Assembly (NCBI GenBank): GCA_041391725.1
Contig: JAWKNL010000003.1
Location: 310,001 to 374,000 of the forward strand
Origin: JAGQVA01 sp041391725
Lineage (GTDB): Bacteria > Bacteroidota > Bacteroidia > J057
Direction: 5' to 3'
Length of the DNA stretch: 64,000 nucleotides
The position numbers and the translations under genes are program-made. Positions 1 to 11,286 of this stretch are shown here, piece by piece. The stretch's first letter is position 1; every line of letters starts with the position of its first letter. The notes beneath the pieces are model-generated. The model was not told the DNA's origin and made no database searches. It worked only from the letters and a program-made list of their open reading frames with translations.

Positions 1-680
1 AAAAACATATCGCTATCATCCACGCACTTTCTTCAAGCAAGCAGGGATTGCCACGGCAACAGATTGTCCGATTATCAAAAATTGCAGAAAATGGCAATAC
101 TACAAAAGTGCTGGAGGAATTAGAGCAATCGGGGTTTATTTCATCTTATTACCCATTTGGCAAAATAAAAAAAAATAAATTGTACCGGCTGACGGACGAG
201 TACTCGCTTTTTTATCTGCAATTCATCGAAAACAAGGGGCATGAAGGTAGTGGTACCTGGCAGCATCTCAGCCAGACACAGGAATATAAAACCTGGAGTG
301 GCTACGCCTTTGAAAATATTTGCCTTAAACATATCCCGTCCATTAAAAAGGCATTGGGAATCAGTGGCGTTTATACTCTTTCTTCCACCTTTTACCAGAA
401 AGCAACGGATGAAAAAAGAGGGACTCAGATTGACCTGCTACTTGACCGTGCTGATAATATTATCAATGTGTTTGAGATAAAATTTGATAACAGGGAAATC
501 ACGCTCAATAAAGAACAAGCAGATGCGTTTCGGCGCAAAATGTGGGATTTTGCTGATGCCACCAAAACCCGTAAACGACTGAGTCTTTCACTGATTACTA
601 CATATGGGCTAAATGCGAATATTCACAGTATTGGTCTGGTAGAAAGCGTACTTATATTAGATGATTTGTTTTGGGAGTGA
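1..680 (+). CDS. AAA-family ATPase (DUF234-type), C-terminal part, cut by window edge
   Basis: The frame is already open at base 3, so the TTG at 48 is unlikely to be the true start; the codons before it (HALSSSKQGLPRQQ) continue the same protein. The visible part has a winged-helix-like stretch (LSKIAENGNTTKVLEELE), the linker YRLTDEYSLFYLQFIE seen in ATPases of the archaeal-ATPase/DUF234 type, and a PD-(D/E)XK-like end with QIDLLLDR followed by VFEIKF. The Walker motifs must lie outside the window. Proteins of this family join a P-loop ATPase to a nuclease-like C-terminus and are common in mobile or defence regions. Their biochemical role is poorly known, and I do not assign one. The stop is at 678-680. 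Confidence 0.8.
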   Translation, partial: KHIAIIHALSSSKQGLPRQQIVRLSKIAENGNTTKVLEELEQSGFISSYYPFGKIKKNKLYRLTDEYSLFYLQFIENKGHEGSGTWQHLSQTQEYKTWSGYAFENICLKHIPSIKKALGISGVYTLSSTFYQKATDEKRGTQIDLLLDRADNIINVFEIKFDNREITLNKEQADAFRRKMWDFADATKTRKRLSLSLITTYGLNANIHSIGLVESVLILDDLFWE

Positions 681-713
681 AAATAAGCATTTAAACCCCA
701 ATATTTCCTTACC

Positions 714-2505
714 ATGCGTTACTCCTTCCTAATTACCATTGCACTGATTACGGCAGCCTGCCAGATGCCAGCACCCTCACCGGAAGTCCGCCAGTGGGAA
801 AAACTCACCCTTAACTTCCAGGGACCTTTGACCAGTGAAAAAGCCGAAGACAACCCTTTTCTAAACTACCGCCTGACCGTGCGGTTTAGTCTGGGAGAAA
901 AATCCATCGATGTGCCCGGCTTTTACGCCGCCGATGGCAATACAGCAGAAACCAGCGACAGCGCAGGTGCCATCTGGCAGGTGCGATTTCGCCCTGATGC
1001 GCCGGGAGACTGGTCTTACGAAGTCTCCTTTCGGCAGGGGAAAAATATTGCAGTCTCCGATGACCCGCAGGCAGGCCAATCTGTCGCCTTCGACGGTCAG
1101 AAAGGGCGTGTACACGTATTGCCCGCAGCTGAAAGCGCAGAAGGCAAAATCCGCCGCGTGCCGGGACATTACCTCCAATACGCAGGATCAGGCAGGTATT
1201 TTCTCAAAGGAGGCGCTGACAGCCCTGAAAATTTTCTGGCTTACGCCGACTTTGACGGCACATACCGTGGCGAAATCGCCCCGGGACGGGAAGGCGAAGC
1301 CAATCCCCGCGAAAAACTCCACCACTACGAACCCCACGCGCAGGACTGGAAAGACGGCGACCCAACCTGGCAGGGAGGAAAAGGCAAAACAATGATCGGG
1401 GCGCTTAATTATCTCGCCTCCAAAGGCATGAATTCTGTTTATTTTCTCACCATGAATATCGGCGGCGATGGAAAAGACGTATGGCCTTATACTGCTTATG
1501 GCGAAAGGCTGCGCTTTGATTGCAGCAAACTCGATCCAGTGAGGAAATCGTCTTCGACCATATGGATCACCTGGGCCTTATGCTTCACGTGGTAACCCAG
1601 GAAACGGAAAACGAAAAACTGCTCGACAATGGCGATGTGGCCGTTCAAAACACCAAACTCATTACCGGGAACTCGGCCCCGCCTTTGGAAATATCTCGTT
1701 AACCTGGAACATAGAGGCGAGGAAAATGGCCCTGCCGGATTTTCCCCAACGGGCAGAGCCACGAACAGCGGCAGGCGATGGTGGCTTATGAAAAAGACCG
1801 ATCCCTGGGATAATCTCGTCGTCATCCACACGCATTCGACGACAGCCTCCGGCATGGTTTTACCCCCTTTTGGGCAGTCAATATGGACGGCCCTTCCATA
1901 CAGGTATAATCCCCGCACATACCCACGAAGAAACAAAACACTGGGTGTCAGAATCCGCAAAAAGCCGGATTTCCCTAGGTTATGTCTGGACAAAAATCGG
2001 CCCTGCCAACCGGGGCACGGACCCAGATGACCGCGAAAGATAATAACCAGGCCGCTGTTCGCGCAGGCGTTGTCTGAGGCAATCGGTGGCCGGTGGGGCA
2101 GGGAGTGGTGGTATTTGACCACCTCAATCCGCACAATGATCTGGGCTGCGAAGACTGGCGCTCCCGCGACCGGATGTGGGACTATACCCGCCACGCTGAC
2201 ATTTTCAACAATTACCTTTTTCTGAAATGCAAAGTGCCGATGAAAAAGTAAGCGAGAAGAGAAACTATGTATTTGCGAAAGCCGGAGAAGTGTATGCCGT
2301 TTACCTGACAGAAGGCGGCACGGCCAATCTTGACCTTGGCGACCAACGCGGCACATTTTCTGTGCAGTGGTATGACCCACGCAATGGCGGAGAATTGCAA
2401 GCCGGAAGCCTCAGGGAAGTTTCCGGAGGGAGTATGGTTTCACTGGGAGAAGCACCGGCAGAATCCGGGCAGGACTGGGTGGTATTGCTCCGTGTTTTGA
2501 AATAA
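714..2505 (+). pseudogene. DUF5060-domain glycoside-hydrolase-like lipoprotein, broken by frameshifts
   Basis: The frame is intact from 714 to about 1530. It begins with a lipoprotein signal (MRYSFLITIALITAAC, Cys 16) followed by a DUF5060 beta-sandwich and the start of a barrel region (YFLKGGADSPENFLAY). From about 1535 the same protein continues in other frames (EEIVFDHMDHLGLMLHVV, then NLVVIHTHS, then VVVFDHLNPHNDLGCEDWRS). It ends cleanly at 2227-2505 with a putative collagen-binding-type C-terminal domain (VYAVYLTEGGTANLDLG). Each break I followed is explained by a one- or two-base indel. In related proteins this architecture marks cell-surface glycan-degrading enzymes. Either the gene is inactive or this stretch of sequence contains errors. 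Confidence 0.75.
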
Positions 2506-2534
2506 AAATATAAGGGGAAAAGGGAAAAAAATTA

Positions 2535-2943
2535 ATGACCCGCAACCGTTTTTACTATTTCTTGCTCATACTCATTACCATCGGGGCAAGGACTGTTTTC
2601 CCGGTCGAGGTTTATTCCCGAAATGGATATATCATATCTGGGAGATGTGTTATATACGGTTATGTACTATTTTATTCTGGCCTTTCTTTTCCCGTCAATG
2701 AAACCTCTCAAAGTTGCGGTAATCAGTATTCTCTTTTGCTACGGGATAGAACTTACCCAGTTGCACAAAGGCGAATGGATCGTGACTTTGCGGAGCTACA
2801 AATTAGGCGGATTGATACTCGGTTATGGATTCAGGTGGAGCGATTTGGTGTGTTATGCTATTGGAGGATTTGGGGGGATGGCAATGGAAAAAATGTGCAG
2901 AAAATCTGTATATTTTTTTGAGCAAAAATCCGGAAATGAGTGA
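2535..2943 (+). pseudogene. DUF2809 small membrane protein with one frameshift
   Basis: The start (MTRNRFYYFLLILITIG) and the rest (MDISYLGDVLYTVMYYFIL to GGFGGMAMEKMCRK) lie in two frames. Dropping one G in the GGGG run near 2582 joins them into a continuous product containing IGQGLFSRSRF, which matches the GLxSR signature of DUF2809. The joined protein has several hydrophobic segments and the family's ELTQ, W and R positions. The function of DUF2809 is unknown. The stop at 2941-2943 overlaps the start of the next gene. Confidence 0.7.
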
Positions 2944-3277
2944 GATAGCAGAGATATATATAAACCCTTCTACAGACTTTGGATTTAAGAAATTATTTGG
3001 GGAGGAGCCAAACAAAGATTTGTTGCTGGACTTTCTCAACGAACTGCTCAAAGAGCAGGAGGGAAAATTTATTGTAGAGGAAGACAGTTTGAAATACTAC
3101 CGGGATTTGAAAAACTCCTTAGACCTGGCAAGAGAAGAAGGGAAGATGGAAGGAAAGATGGAAGGAAAGATGGAGGTTGTGATAAAAGGCGCAGCAGAGG
3201 GCCTGTCTACAGAGGTGTTAGTCGTGTTAACCGGCCTTACTAAGGCTCAAATAGAAAAAATCCTTTCTGAGAGATAG
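2936..3277 (+). pseudogene. Rpn-family (PD-(D/E)XK) nuclease gene with interior deletions
   Basis: The 113-residue product has the typical start of Bacteroidota Rpn/transposase-like nucleases (INPSTDFGFKKLFGEEPNKD) and the typical end (DSLKYYRDLKNSLDLAREEG, then a TGLTKAQIEKIL tail). Full-length members are near 300 residues. Here EQEGK runs straight into KFIVE and then into EDSLKYYRD, so two interior blocks, including most of the nuclease core, are missing while the frame stays open. A short GKME repeat (three units near 3141-3172) follows. It is probably non-functional. The start at 2936 is preferred because the homologous N-terminus begins there; it overlaps the DUF2809 stop. Confidence 0.75.
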
Positions 3278-3393
3278 TTTCAGAAATTTTCCTGCCGCTA
3301 TTCATACCCACTATGACCCGCCCCTCATATAGGCGGCAATCCCTTTTGGCAAAAAGTTAAAAGTTCCTTCAAATCTTTTGGAGATATGAATTA

Positions 3394-3421
3394 TTAGTCT
3401 ATAATTGCATTATATAACTAA
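3394..3421. promoter_or_regulatory. Candidate GntR operator upstream of the SusC gene
   Basis: This A+T-rich stretch contains a perfect 6-bp inverted repeat with a 3-bp spacer (TATAAT TGC ATTATA). With a two-base gap it resembles the stretch at 10032-10054 between the GntR gene and the sialidase gene (both begin TTAGT, then TAT, TTG, ATTAT). The shared word suggests one regulator acting on both transcription units. This is inference from two sites only. Confidence 0.3.
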
Positions 3422-3460
3422 TACATACCAATATGCTCTTTCAACTTAACAACATTTAGC

Positions 3461-6400
3461 ATGAAAAAAGGTACTTGCTACCATCTTTGGGGTGTTGGGG
3501 TTGTTTTTTAGCCTGCCGCTTTCGAGTTCAGCGCAGGACAAAACAATTACAATCACAGGAACAGTTGTTTCCGCTAGTGATAATGTTCCCTTACCAGCAT
3601 CACGCATCATAATCAAGGGATCTTCAACCGGGTATTGGCTGATTCCGAAGGAAAATACAGCATTGATGCAAATACTGGGGATATTTTGGTGTTTAGCTAT
3701 TTGGGATTCATTTCGCAAGCGACCGTTTTGACCTCATCCACTTTGAATATAGCGCTTGTTGAAAATGATGCTAAAGCATTGAGGTTGTGATAACGGGTTA
3801 TAACTTTAGCAATAATCGAGAGCGAAATTAACCACATCCGTATCAAAACTGAACCCCGGATTTTGGAAACCTCAGAAAGTCAATAGGAATATATGCAAAG
3901 GTAACAATCGTAGATCTGAAGGTGACAATTAATACAGGCAGCAAATTCTACGCCGAGATATTGCGTGAAATAATTTGATAGTACGGATCTCACCGGTTTT
4001 ATCGGTAGATGAGCATTTAAGTTCCATTTATGCAAATTCAGACGATATTGAATCCATCGAAGTGTTAAAGGATGCGCAGCAACGGCCATCTATGGAGCAA
4101 GATCTGCCAATGGGGTTATTTTTGGTAACCACTAAAACTGGCAAGGTTGGAAAATCTTCTATTAACTATAAGTTTAATGGCCAGCAATAATGAAAGAAAT
4201 GACCAGCAGTATGTTGATGCTGAAGATTTTATCAACTACAACAGACAGGGGATTGCATGGTATCGGGAGGCGGCCAATCTGCCTAATCAATTTGGTGCTT
4301 TTTAACTGGGGCGAATGGTGCTTTGGAACGGGGAACAATACAACCAATTCTCCATTTACCACACAACTATTAACGCCTGACAACCGGTATTTGTTGAATC
4401 AACCCGGATGGCAGTCTATTCCTGATATTTTGAATCCAGGTCAGGAAATCTTATTTTTCAATAATACAAAGTGTTGGTGATCGAATCTATCAAACCAGCA
4501 CTACAAAGATCATTATTTATCTTTTGACGGAGGTAATATGAAAATGGTTCTTTATTATCTGGGATTAGGGTTTTTAGATAATGATGGATTGATTTTGGGT
4601 TCTGGTTTTAAAAGATACTCAGAGTAAGTTTCGATCAGGTCTTATAAGGTTACAGATCGGGTAAAAGTCAACTCAAATATCTTGTACTCGCATTCTAACT
4701 TAAATTTAAGTCCTTTGGGCGATGATGCAACCGTGTTCAGGAGATTTCAAGGCCAGCCAAATACCTCAAGAACTTATGACAATAACCCTGATGGCACTTT
4801 ATCTGATATTTATAGTACGGGTCAAAATCAAGGTTTTGGTAACCCTTTATACTATCAGGATAAAGTTTATCCGAGATAATTTAAGACAACGTCCGGCAGC
4901 TTCGGTTGGCCTTGACTGGGATAATGCTTGACAACTTAACCTTGTCGGTCGATGCAAGTCATTTTGCAATCAATAACCACAACTCTAGCTTTAATAAAGC
5001 CTATAGAAGGGGAAGTACTACAACTAATCCTCTGATTACAGGCAGGAGGGCTTCCGTGAGTTTAGACAGAACCCTGGTGGCTGACGGGAACCTTAAATTA
5101 TAGAAAAGAAATCGGCAAGCATAATTTTAATGTATTGGCTGGAACTGAATATTTTAAGGATAATTTTTTCACTACATCGGCGGGGACAAGAAATTCGCCA
5201 ACAGATTTGATTACCACACTGAATGCCCAGGTGCTGAAGCGAATGGTATTCCTACAAGCTTTGAAACGGAATATGTAATCGTTTCTACATTTGGCAGATT
5301 TTTGTATGATTTTGACAATAAATATCTATTGGGCTTTACCTTCAGAAATGATGGCTCGTCCCGACTGGGGAATAATAAGTTTGGCTTTTTTCCAGGCGTA
5401 TCTTTTGTATAATCTGCACAATGAAAAATTCTTTCAGGAATCTTCTGTCAACAAGGTAGTTTCAAAAAATAAAACACGGGTAAGCTATGGTGTAAATGGC
5501 AACCAGGATATATTAAGTAATTATGGTGTTTATGGCGCCTATGGAAGCCAGGAGTGTTTATAATAATGGACAAACAGGTTATGCCAACTCCACGCTGCCT
5601 GCTTTGGGACTGTTATTGGGAACAAACAACCACGTTTAACGTGGGATTAGACATATCATTTTTAATAACAGACTTTCATTTATCACAAACATTTACTCAA
5701 GAGATATTAAAGATAAGCTGGCAAATCTTACCTTGCCCCTATTACACTGGGTTTAGTAGTGACATATTGACGAATAACGGAAGCATTAGAAATAAGGGGA
5801 TTGAGTTAGAGATAAATGGGGATATAATCGAGGAATAACGATTTTACATGGAGTGCAGGTGCCCACCGTTACAAGAAATAGAAACTTCGTAACTAAACTT
5901 CCTGAAAATGATAATGAATTAAACCGGCAAGGAGGTTCGCTGATTTGGAACCCTGAGACGGGTAAGAAAAGGTGAGCGGCCTGCAGGAAGGGCAACGCGT
6001 AGGTAGCGATCTAGTTGCTTATGTAAGAAGGTATTTATGCCAATCAGGAAGCGGATGCAGACAATGCAATTACTGATCAACTGGTGCTTTGGGATTTAGT
6101 GCAAATCAGCGTTGGGCAGGGGGATGTGAAATGGGCTGACATTAATGATGGCATTATCATCAGCCTGGACAGAAAGGTAATCGGGCGTACTACGCGCCAG
6201 ATTTGATAAGGGGGGCCTATTTACGAATCTGAGATACAAGGCTTCAATTTATATGTTAAAACAGATTTTGCTACCGGGTATTTGGTTTGGAACCATATCA
6301 GAAGCAAAGTCTTATGCCCAAACACAAGAATTTAAATCAGCCGATAGAAGTTCTGGACTCTGGACGCCAACCAATACTGATACAGACTGGCCGCGTTTTG

Positions 6401-6703
6401 TTTTTGTGAATGGTACAAAAAATGTTTGGAGAGAGTAGTGAATCCACAGCTAGTTTGCAAACTCAGGGGAATAGCCAGTTCTGGGAAAGGAGATTATTTA
6501 GCACTAGAAGTCTCCTTTAGCTATGATGTTCCCTCAAAGTATTTTAAAGAAACCTTCAAAAACCTTAGTGTTTATGTAACCGGTAGCAATTTGCACTACT
6601 TTAAAAGTATGCGTGGTGATACCCCCAGAAATTGGTGGTGTGCAATTTGGCGCTTTCCCTCTTCCCAAAACATTTACCGTAAGGTACAAACCTGACATTT
6701 TAA
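3461..6703 (+). pseudogene. SusC-family TonB-dependent outer-membrane transporter, heavily frame-disrupted
   Basis: The pieces read in order as a SusC protein. They comprise a signal peptide (after removing one G at about 3471: MKKVLATIFGVLGLFFSLPL), a carboxypeptidase-like domain (ITITGTVVSASDNVPLP, IIIKGSSTG), and the plug with the family signature DDIESIEVLKDAQ near 4040 followed by TTKTGK. Beta-barrel fragments follow (QSRPSGGNQ-type YGVNGNQDILSNYGVYG near 5500), with a C-terminus resolving to TVGTNLTF before the stop at 6701-6703. There are at least two dozen frame changes. The product would import large saccharides with its SusD partner just downstream. The neighbouring nan-type genes point to sialylated glycans or sialic acid as substrate. 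Confidence 0.8.
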
Positions 6704-6714
6704 AGTTTAAAAAA

Positions 6715-8205
6715 ATGAAGAAATATCTATTTATTATAGTCGCTGCGGTTATTTTCAGTTCATGTGCAAATGAGCTTGATTTAGTAGCCCCTAGTGAATT
6801 GACAGCTTCTGGATTCTGGGATACCGAAGAAGGAGCCATAACTGCCCATACCGGCATGTATGCAAACTTAAGATCACAAGCAGGAAACTTTTGGTTGTTA
6901 GGTGAAATGAGGAGTGATATTTGGGGAGGCCGAACCTTCGAATCCCCTTTTGACATCTCCTTGATAGAATCCTAATATTACGGTCACCACCGCACCTTTT
7001 GGCAGGTGGGCAGGGTTATACACAAATATTCACAGGATCAATGATTTTTGGTAAATGTACCCAATGTGAGTTTTGTCAATGAAGGAGATAAAAACCTGCT
7101 GTTAGGCCAAGCCTGGATTAAGAGCGCTGTACTATTATACGCTGCTAAAGACCTGGGGTGACATTGCCAATCATTTTAGAGCCTTTAACCACTATAGACC
7201 CTTCTGCATTAAGCAAAGCAAGATCGTCGCAAAGCGAAGTGATGAACTTCATAAAAGCAATTACAGCTGCTTCTCTCAGTGCCTTTGGCTCAGATGAAAG
7301 TTTTTTCAAGATGCCCAGAATATATTGGTCGAAGCCGCTACCCTCGCGCTTAAAGGAGATGTATACATCTGGTCCGGAAATCTGCTGGGAGAGGGGGGCT
7401 GCCGATTTTGCGGAAGCAAAAGCCGCGCTGCAGGAAATTGCATCACTGGGGATAGCCTGGCATAACTATCTCCGATTTGTAGGGGGTGGGAAAAAGAGAC
7501 AAACAATGAGTTTATTTTGCTATTCAATATAAACGAGATGAGGCCTCTAATGTCTACAATAGCCTGACCGGCAGAGCGTTGGAAATTAATCCTACCTATG
7601 ATGATATGGGTGGCTCTATGGCCAGTTTTTGTTATCGCCGGGGCTAACAGATATGGTCAATCGAAAAGAACCTTGTTGCTGTTGGATGACAATAACGACA
7701 GCCGTAAAGCAACTACCTTTATTCGGTTGTATGTGTTGACAATGGCGGTGCTGGGTATCCTTCCTATAACGAACCTACCTATTTTGTCTGTGTTTAATAA
7801 GTTTTTTAGGTCAGGTAATTGGACACAGTCATGTTTGAGAAATGGCATTTTATATGTGATAACACGAGATCTTTCTGCTTTTAGCTGAAATAAAGAACAA
7901 CCTACTGGGTGAAGAATCCCTCAGGAGAATTAAACTGATAAGGGAAAGAGCTGGTGGTTATGATGTATTATGCGGGTATTCAGCCAGCATCTGCAAACCA
8001 ACAGTACCAACCATTTCGATGAACATAAATTACTTCGGTGGGAATAAAACGCTGGTGGGATCTGAAGAAGGCGAATTAATGGTTTGTGGTTGAAAATGTA
8101 AACTTTAAACTGGCGTTACGACCATAAACTTCTATTGCCCATTAATAAATTATGTTGAAGGAAGGCGAAAATCCTGCATTGGTTCAAACTCTGGGAGTAT
8201 ATTAA
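6715..8205 (+). pseudogene. SusD-family glycan-binding lipoprotein, frame-disrupted
   Basis: It starts 11 bases after the SusC stop with a lipoprotein signal (MKKYLFIIVAAVIFSSC). The mature start (ANELDLVAPSELTASGFWDTEEGA) is a typical SusD N-terminus. Later pieces in other frames keep SusD-like features: SEVMNFIKAITAAS near 7240, AEAKAALQEIASLG near 7410, and the usual C-terminal pattern (LLPIN, then NPALVQ) ending at 8203-8205. SusD proteins cap the SusC barrel and bind the glycan at the cell surface. It is broken by many small indels like its neighbours. Confidence 0.75.
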
Positions 8206-8340
8206 TTAAAGTCGACATTGTTTGCCAGCGTTGAAAAAACATACGCTATCACACCTGTCGGAAGTTGAAACTGGCTATCCGTGCTAATTTTAAATACCTC
8301 CATTAGTCAATTTGACAGTCTTTGCTGTTTTATATTAGAG

Positions 8341-9228
8341 ATTAAAACATTTAATCGCTGCCACATACACCCCAATGAAGAAAGATGCTTCATTGAATCC
8401 TGATATTATAGGAGCTTATGGCAATTTTCTGCAAAACAATAAAGTAGCAGGTGCTTTTATCAATGGATCTACCGAGATTTTGCGTCATTGACCGTAGGAA
8501 AGCGCAAGCTCATGGTAGATGCCTGGGCCCAAAATAAGCCCGATGGTTTTCAAATCATAAACCATGTAGGGCATACCAGCCTGAACATAGCAATGGATTT
8601 GACTACCCACGCGGCCAATAAGGTGGATGCGATTGCTGCACTAAGCGCCCTTTTATTTTAGACTGAACAGCATGGCGAAATTGGTCGAATATTGCGCGTC
8701 TATTGCCTGCGCTCTGATTTGCCATTCTATTACCATATTCCTGATTTATCAGGGGCAGATTTTCGTATGATTGATTTTATGGGTGTAGCTTCAAAAGTAA
8801 TTCCCAATTTTGCAGTTAAAATTTACCAAAAACAATTTAATCGATTATAAATGCTGTCTTGATTTTCAAGATCAGGCTTACGATATTCTTTTTGGTGTTG
8901 ATGAAATTTTATCTCCAAGTTTGCCTTTAGGTGCTAAAGGATGGGTTGGTAGTACTTACAATCACCTGGCCCCTTTATATTATAAAATCAAGAGTTGGTT
9001 GAACATAGTGACCTTGAGCAGGCCGCTGCATTGCAGGCAAAAGCTATGCGGTTTGTTGACAATTTAAACGCTAAAGGGAGGTTTTAACGGCGTCGCTAAA
9101 GGTTATATGAAAATGTTAGGTATCGATTGTGGACCCAGTCGGTTTCCCCACACGACATTGACCGATGAGGCATACCTGGAAATCAGCAAGAACTCGATGC
9201 GATGGGCACTGTCTCCGTATATGTGTAA
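8341..9228 (+). pseudogene. nanA: N-acetylneuraminate lyase (NanA-type aldolase), frame-disrupted
   Basis: Joining frames gives a DHDPS/NAL-family barrel of about 300 residues. It runs KTFNRLIAATYTPMKKDASL, then GAFINGSTGEF (the family substrate-carboxylate loop, restored by one base), then FYYYHIPDLSGADF (the Tyr of the catalytic triad), then GIKFTKNNLIDYK (the Schiff-base Lys in IKFT), then DEILLPSLPLGAKGWVGSTYN, ending SVYV. The YYYHIP and GIKFT motifs separate lyase from dihydrodipicolinate synthase. It cleaves sialic acid to ManNAc and pyruvate. The exact start is uncertain: position 8341 reads ATT where an ATG would be expected. Confidence 0.75.
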
Positions 9229-9267
9229 ATAAAATCAAGGTTCTGCAAAAGAAAGCGTGGGTAAAAA

Positions 9268-9980
9268 TCAGGATTTAAAGCGTAGTACCCGCTCAAAATG
9301 CGGTTCTAAATGTTGCCTCATACCTATTCGAAAAGACTCTGGCGTGCCATTCATTAAATGGTTTAATAAGTCTCTGTGTGAAATAAATTTACCGGAGGAA
9401 TACACAAATTTGTTTTCATCTGGTAACTTATGAGCATGAACGTATTGGAAAACCGGCAATAAAAGATCCTGAAATCGCTGTAAAGTGCTATTGTTCGATA
9501 TTTGATACAACTTTCCGTGAAAGGCTACTTCATACTCCAGCGTAAAAATAGTGGAGTCAACTCCGTTATCGTCTTCGTGAGAAACGATTTCTAATAATTC
9601 CTCTATATCTTTTTCTGTTTTTCTGGCAATAAATCAGCCATACCCATTCCAAGGATAACCGCAATTCAAAAATATCGCGGAGCGTGTCCTCGCCTAATAA
9701 GTTAGACTCAAGTACTTTCCCAAAATTATGTATAATGTCAGGCTGAGTAAGGACCATACCTTTATGCTTTTTTGATTCGATCTGTCCGATTGTCCTGAGC
9801 CTTAATATAGCTTCCCTGATAACCGTCCGGCTCACTCCCAATGCCTCCGCCAACTCTAATTCTTTGGGTATTGAATCCCCTATTTTCAGGCTGTTCTCCT
9901 TTATATATTGCCTTAAACGGATTTCGACTTTATCGACTAAAGAAAGGTTTGAAGGGTTCTAAGTTTGTCAATTTCGCCAT
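9268..9980 (-). pseudogene. FadR-subfamily GntR transcriptional regulator, frame-disrupted
   Basis: On the minus strand a start at 9980 gives MAKLTNLEP. A frame change then leads into a winged helix-turn-helix (ELELAEALGVSRTVIREAI) and an FCD-type effector domain (DIFELRLSLE, then LEYEVAFHGKLYQISNN, then HRDLLNHLMNGTPE), ending RVLRFKS. At least three indels break it. It sits between nanA and the sialidase gene and is divergent from the latter, which is the usual place for a local repressor of sialic-acid genes. The effector, probably a sialic acid or ManNAc derivative, is inferred from context only. Confidence 0.75.
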
Positions 9981-10031
9981 TAATAGATGTTTGATGCAAA
10001 GCTAGCAAAAATCGAATAAATCAGATGCTAT

Positions 10032-10060
10032 TTAGTATATTTGTATTATGTATTACATAT
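10032..10060. promoter_or_regulatory. Divergent promoter/operator region of the sialidase gene
   Basis: The stretch holds TATATTTG, a match to the Bacteroidota -7 box TAnnTTTG, embedded in an A+T-rich partly palindromic segment (TGTATTATGTATTACA). It resembles the site upstream of the SusC gene at 3394-3421, so a GntR-type operator overlapping the promoter is plausible. Confidence 0.35.
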
Positions 10061-10157
10061 ATAAAATCGCGACATGTTTGGAAAACTTCTCTGTACCGGG
10101 AACAGGAAGGTTTGTCCCATGATATATTCAGAACCATAAGCTAATATTTTCACCCCA

Positions 10158-11286
10158 ATGATTATGAAAAAGCATACCGCATGGATCCTGATGATTGTTT
10201 TTGCTTGTTTTGTACATGCACAAGCGCAAATACATCCAATCGCCGAAGGCGTAAAAGTTTATCAGAATCTGTTTTACAAGTCTATGAATGATTCGGTAGC
10301 CTGTTACCGCATTCCTTCAATAGTAACTGCTCCCAACGGAGATTTGGTCGTCGCAATTGACGAACGCGTGCCTTCGTGTGGCGATCTGAAATGGGCAAAA
10401 ACATCAATATCATTGTGAAGCGGAAAGCTCGATAATGGAAAAACCTGGTCAGACGTAGAAACCGTAGTTGATTTCCCTTTTTGGGAAATCGGCTTCCGAT
10501 CCTTCCATGATCGTTGACAAAATCACTCGGGAAATCTTCCTTTTCTACAATTATGGATCTGGATGCCGAAAAGGACATTTATTATTTACGTAGTGAAGAG
10601 TCTGGACAACGGAAAAACCTGGAGTAAACCTCAAGACATTACTTCTCAAATTACTAAACCTGAATGGCATACAGATTTTAAATTCATCGTCTGGCCGTGG
10701 TATTCAAACGAAAAAGTGGCGGCTGTTGCATTGTAGTGAATCTGACCAACGGCATGCATATATTTGGTAGTGATGACCACGGCAAAACCTGGTTTTTTAT
10801 TGACACACCAATTATACCTGCCGATGAATCAAAATCATTGAGCTCGCCGATGGAACATGGATGGTCAATGCCAGGTAAATGATAAAAAGGGGTGAGATAT
10901 GTGCATACTTCTTCCGATGATGGAAATACCTGGACGACCCGGGCGGAATCTCGAATTAATGGATCCGGGCTGCAATGCAAGTATTATTCGCTACACGGCG
11001 GTAGCGTGGATATGAAAAAACCGCCTGTTGTTTCTAATGCCAAGTCCGAAAATGGCCGCACAAACATGACGGTTCGCATCAGTTATGATGAGAGAAAACC
11101 TGGAGCGAAGGGAAAACCATCTATTCCGGCAGCGCGGCCTGTTCATCGCTAACGGTATTAAAAAACGGAGATATTGGCTTATTCTTCGAAAAAGATGAAT
11201 ATTCTGAAAATGTTTTTACAAGCTTTTCTTTAAAATGGCTTACTGATAAAAAGGACAGATACAAAAGACCAAAGCCGGAAAAATGA
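10158..11286 (+). pseudogene. nanH: Exo-alpha-sialidase (GH33), frame-disrupted
   Basis: It starts with a clear signal peptide (KKHTAWILMIVFACFVHAQAQ) and then the sialidase hallmark CYRIPSIVTAPNGDLVV, where the Arg binds the sialate carboxylate. Four Asp-boxes of the SxDxGxxW type follow in different frames: LDNGKTWS twice, SDDHGKTWF and SSDDGNTWT. It ends with SFSLKWLTD near 11240. The enzyme would release terminal sialic acid in the periplasm or at the surface. Frame changes occur at about 10410, 10480, 10590, 10690, 10830, 10950, 11040 and 11130. The stop overlaps the next start. Confidence 0.8.

Noticed and set aside
1496..2380. 294-codon minus-strand open frame opposite the DUF5060 gene
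   Set aside because: The plus strand carries a recognisable, frame-broken protein in the same place; the antisense frame matches nothing.
3141..3172. GKME-coding repeat as a CRISPR-like or regulatory array
   Set aside because: Three short in-frame units of a low-complexity linker typical of Rpn proteins.
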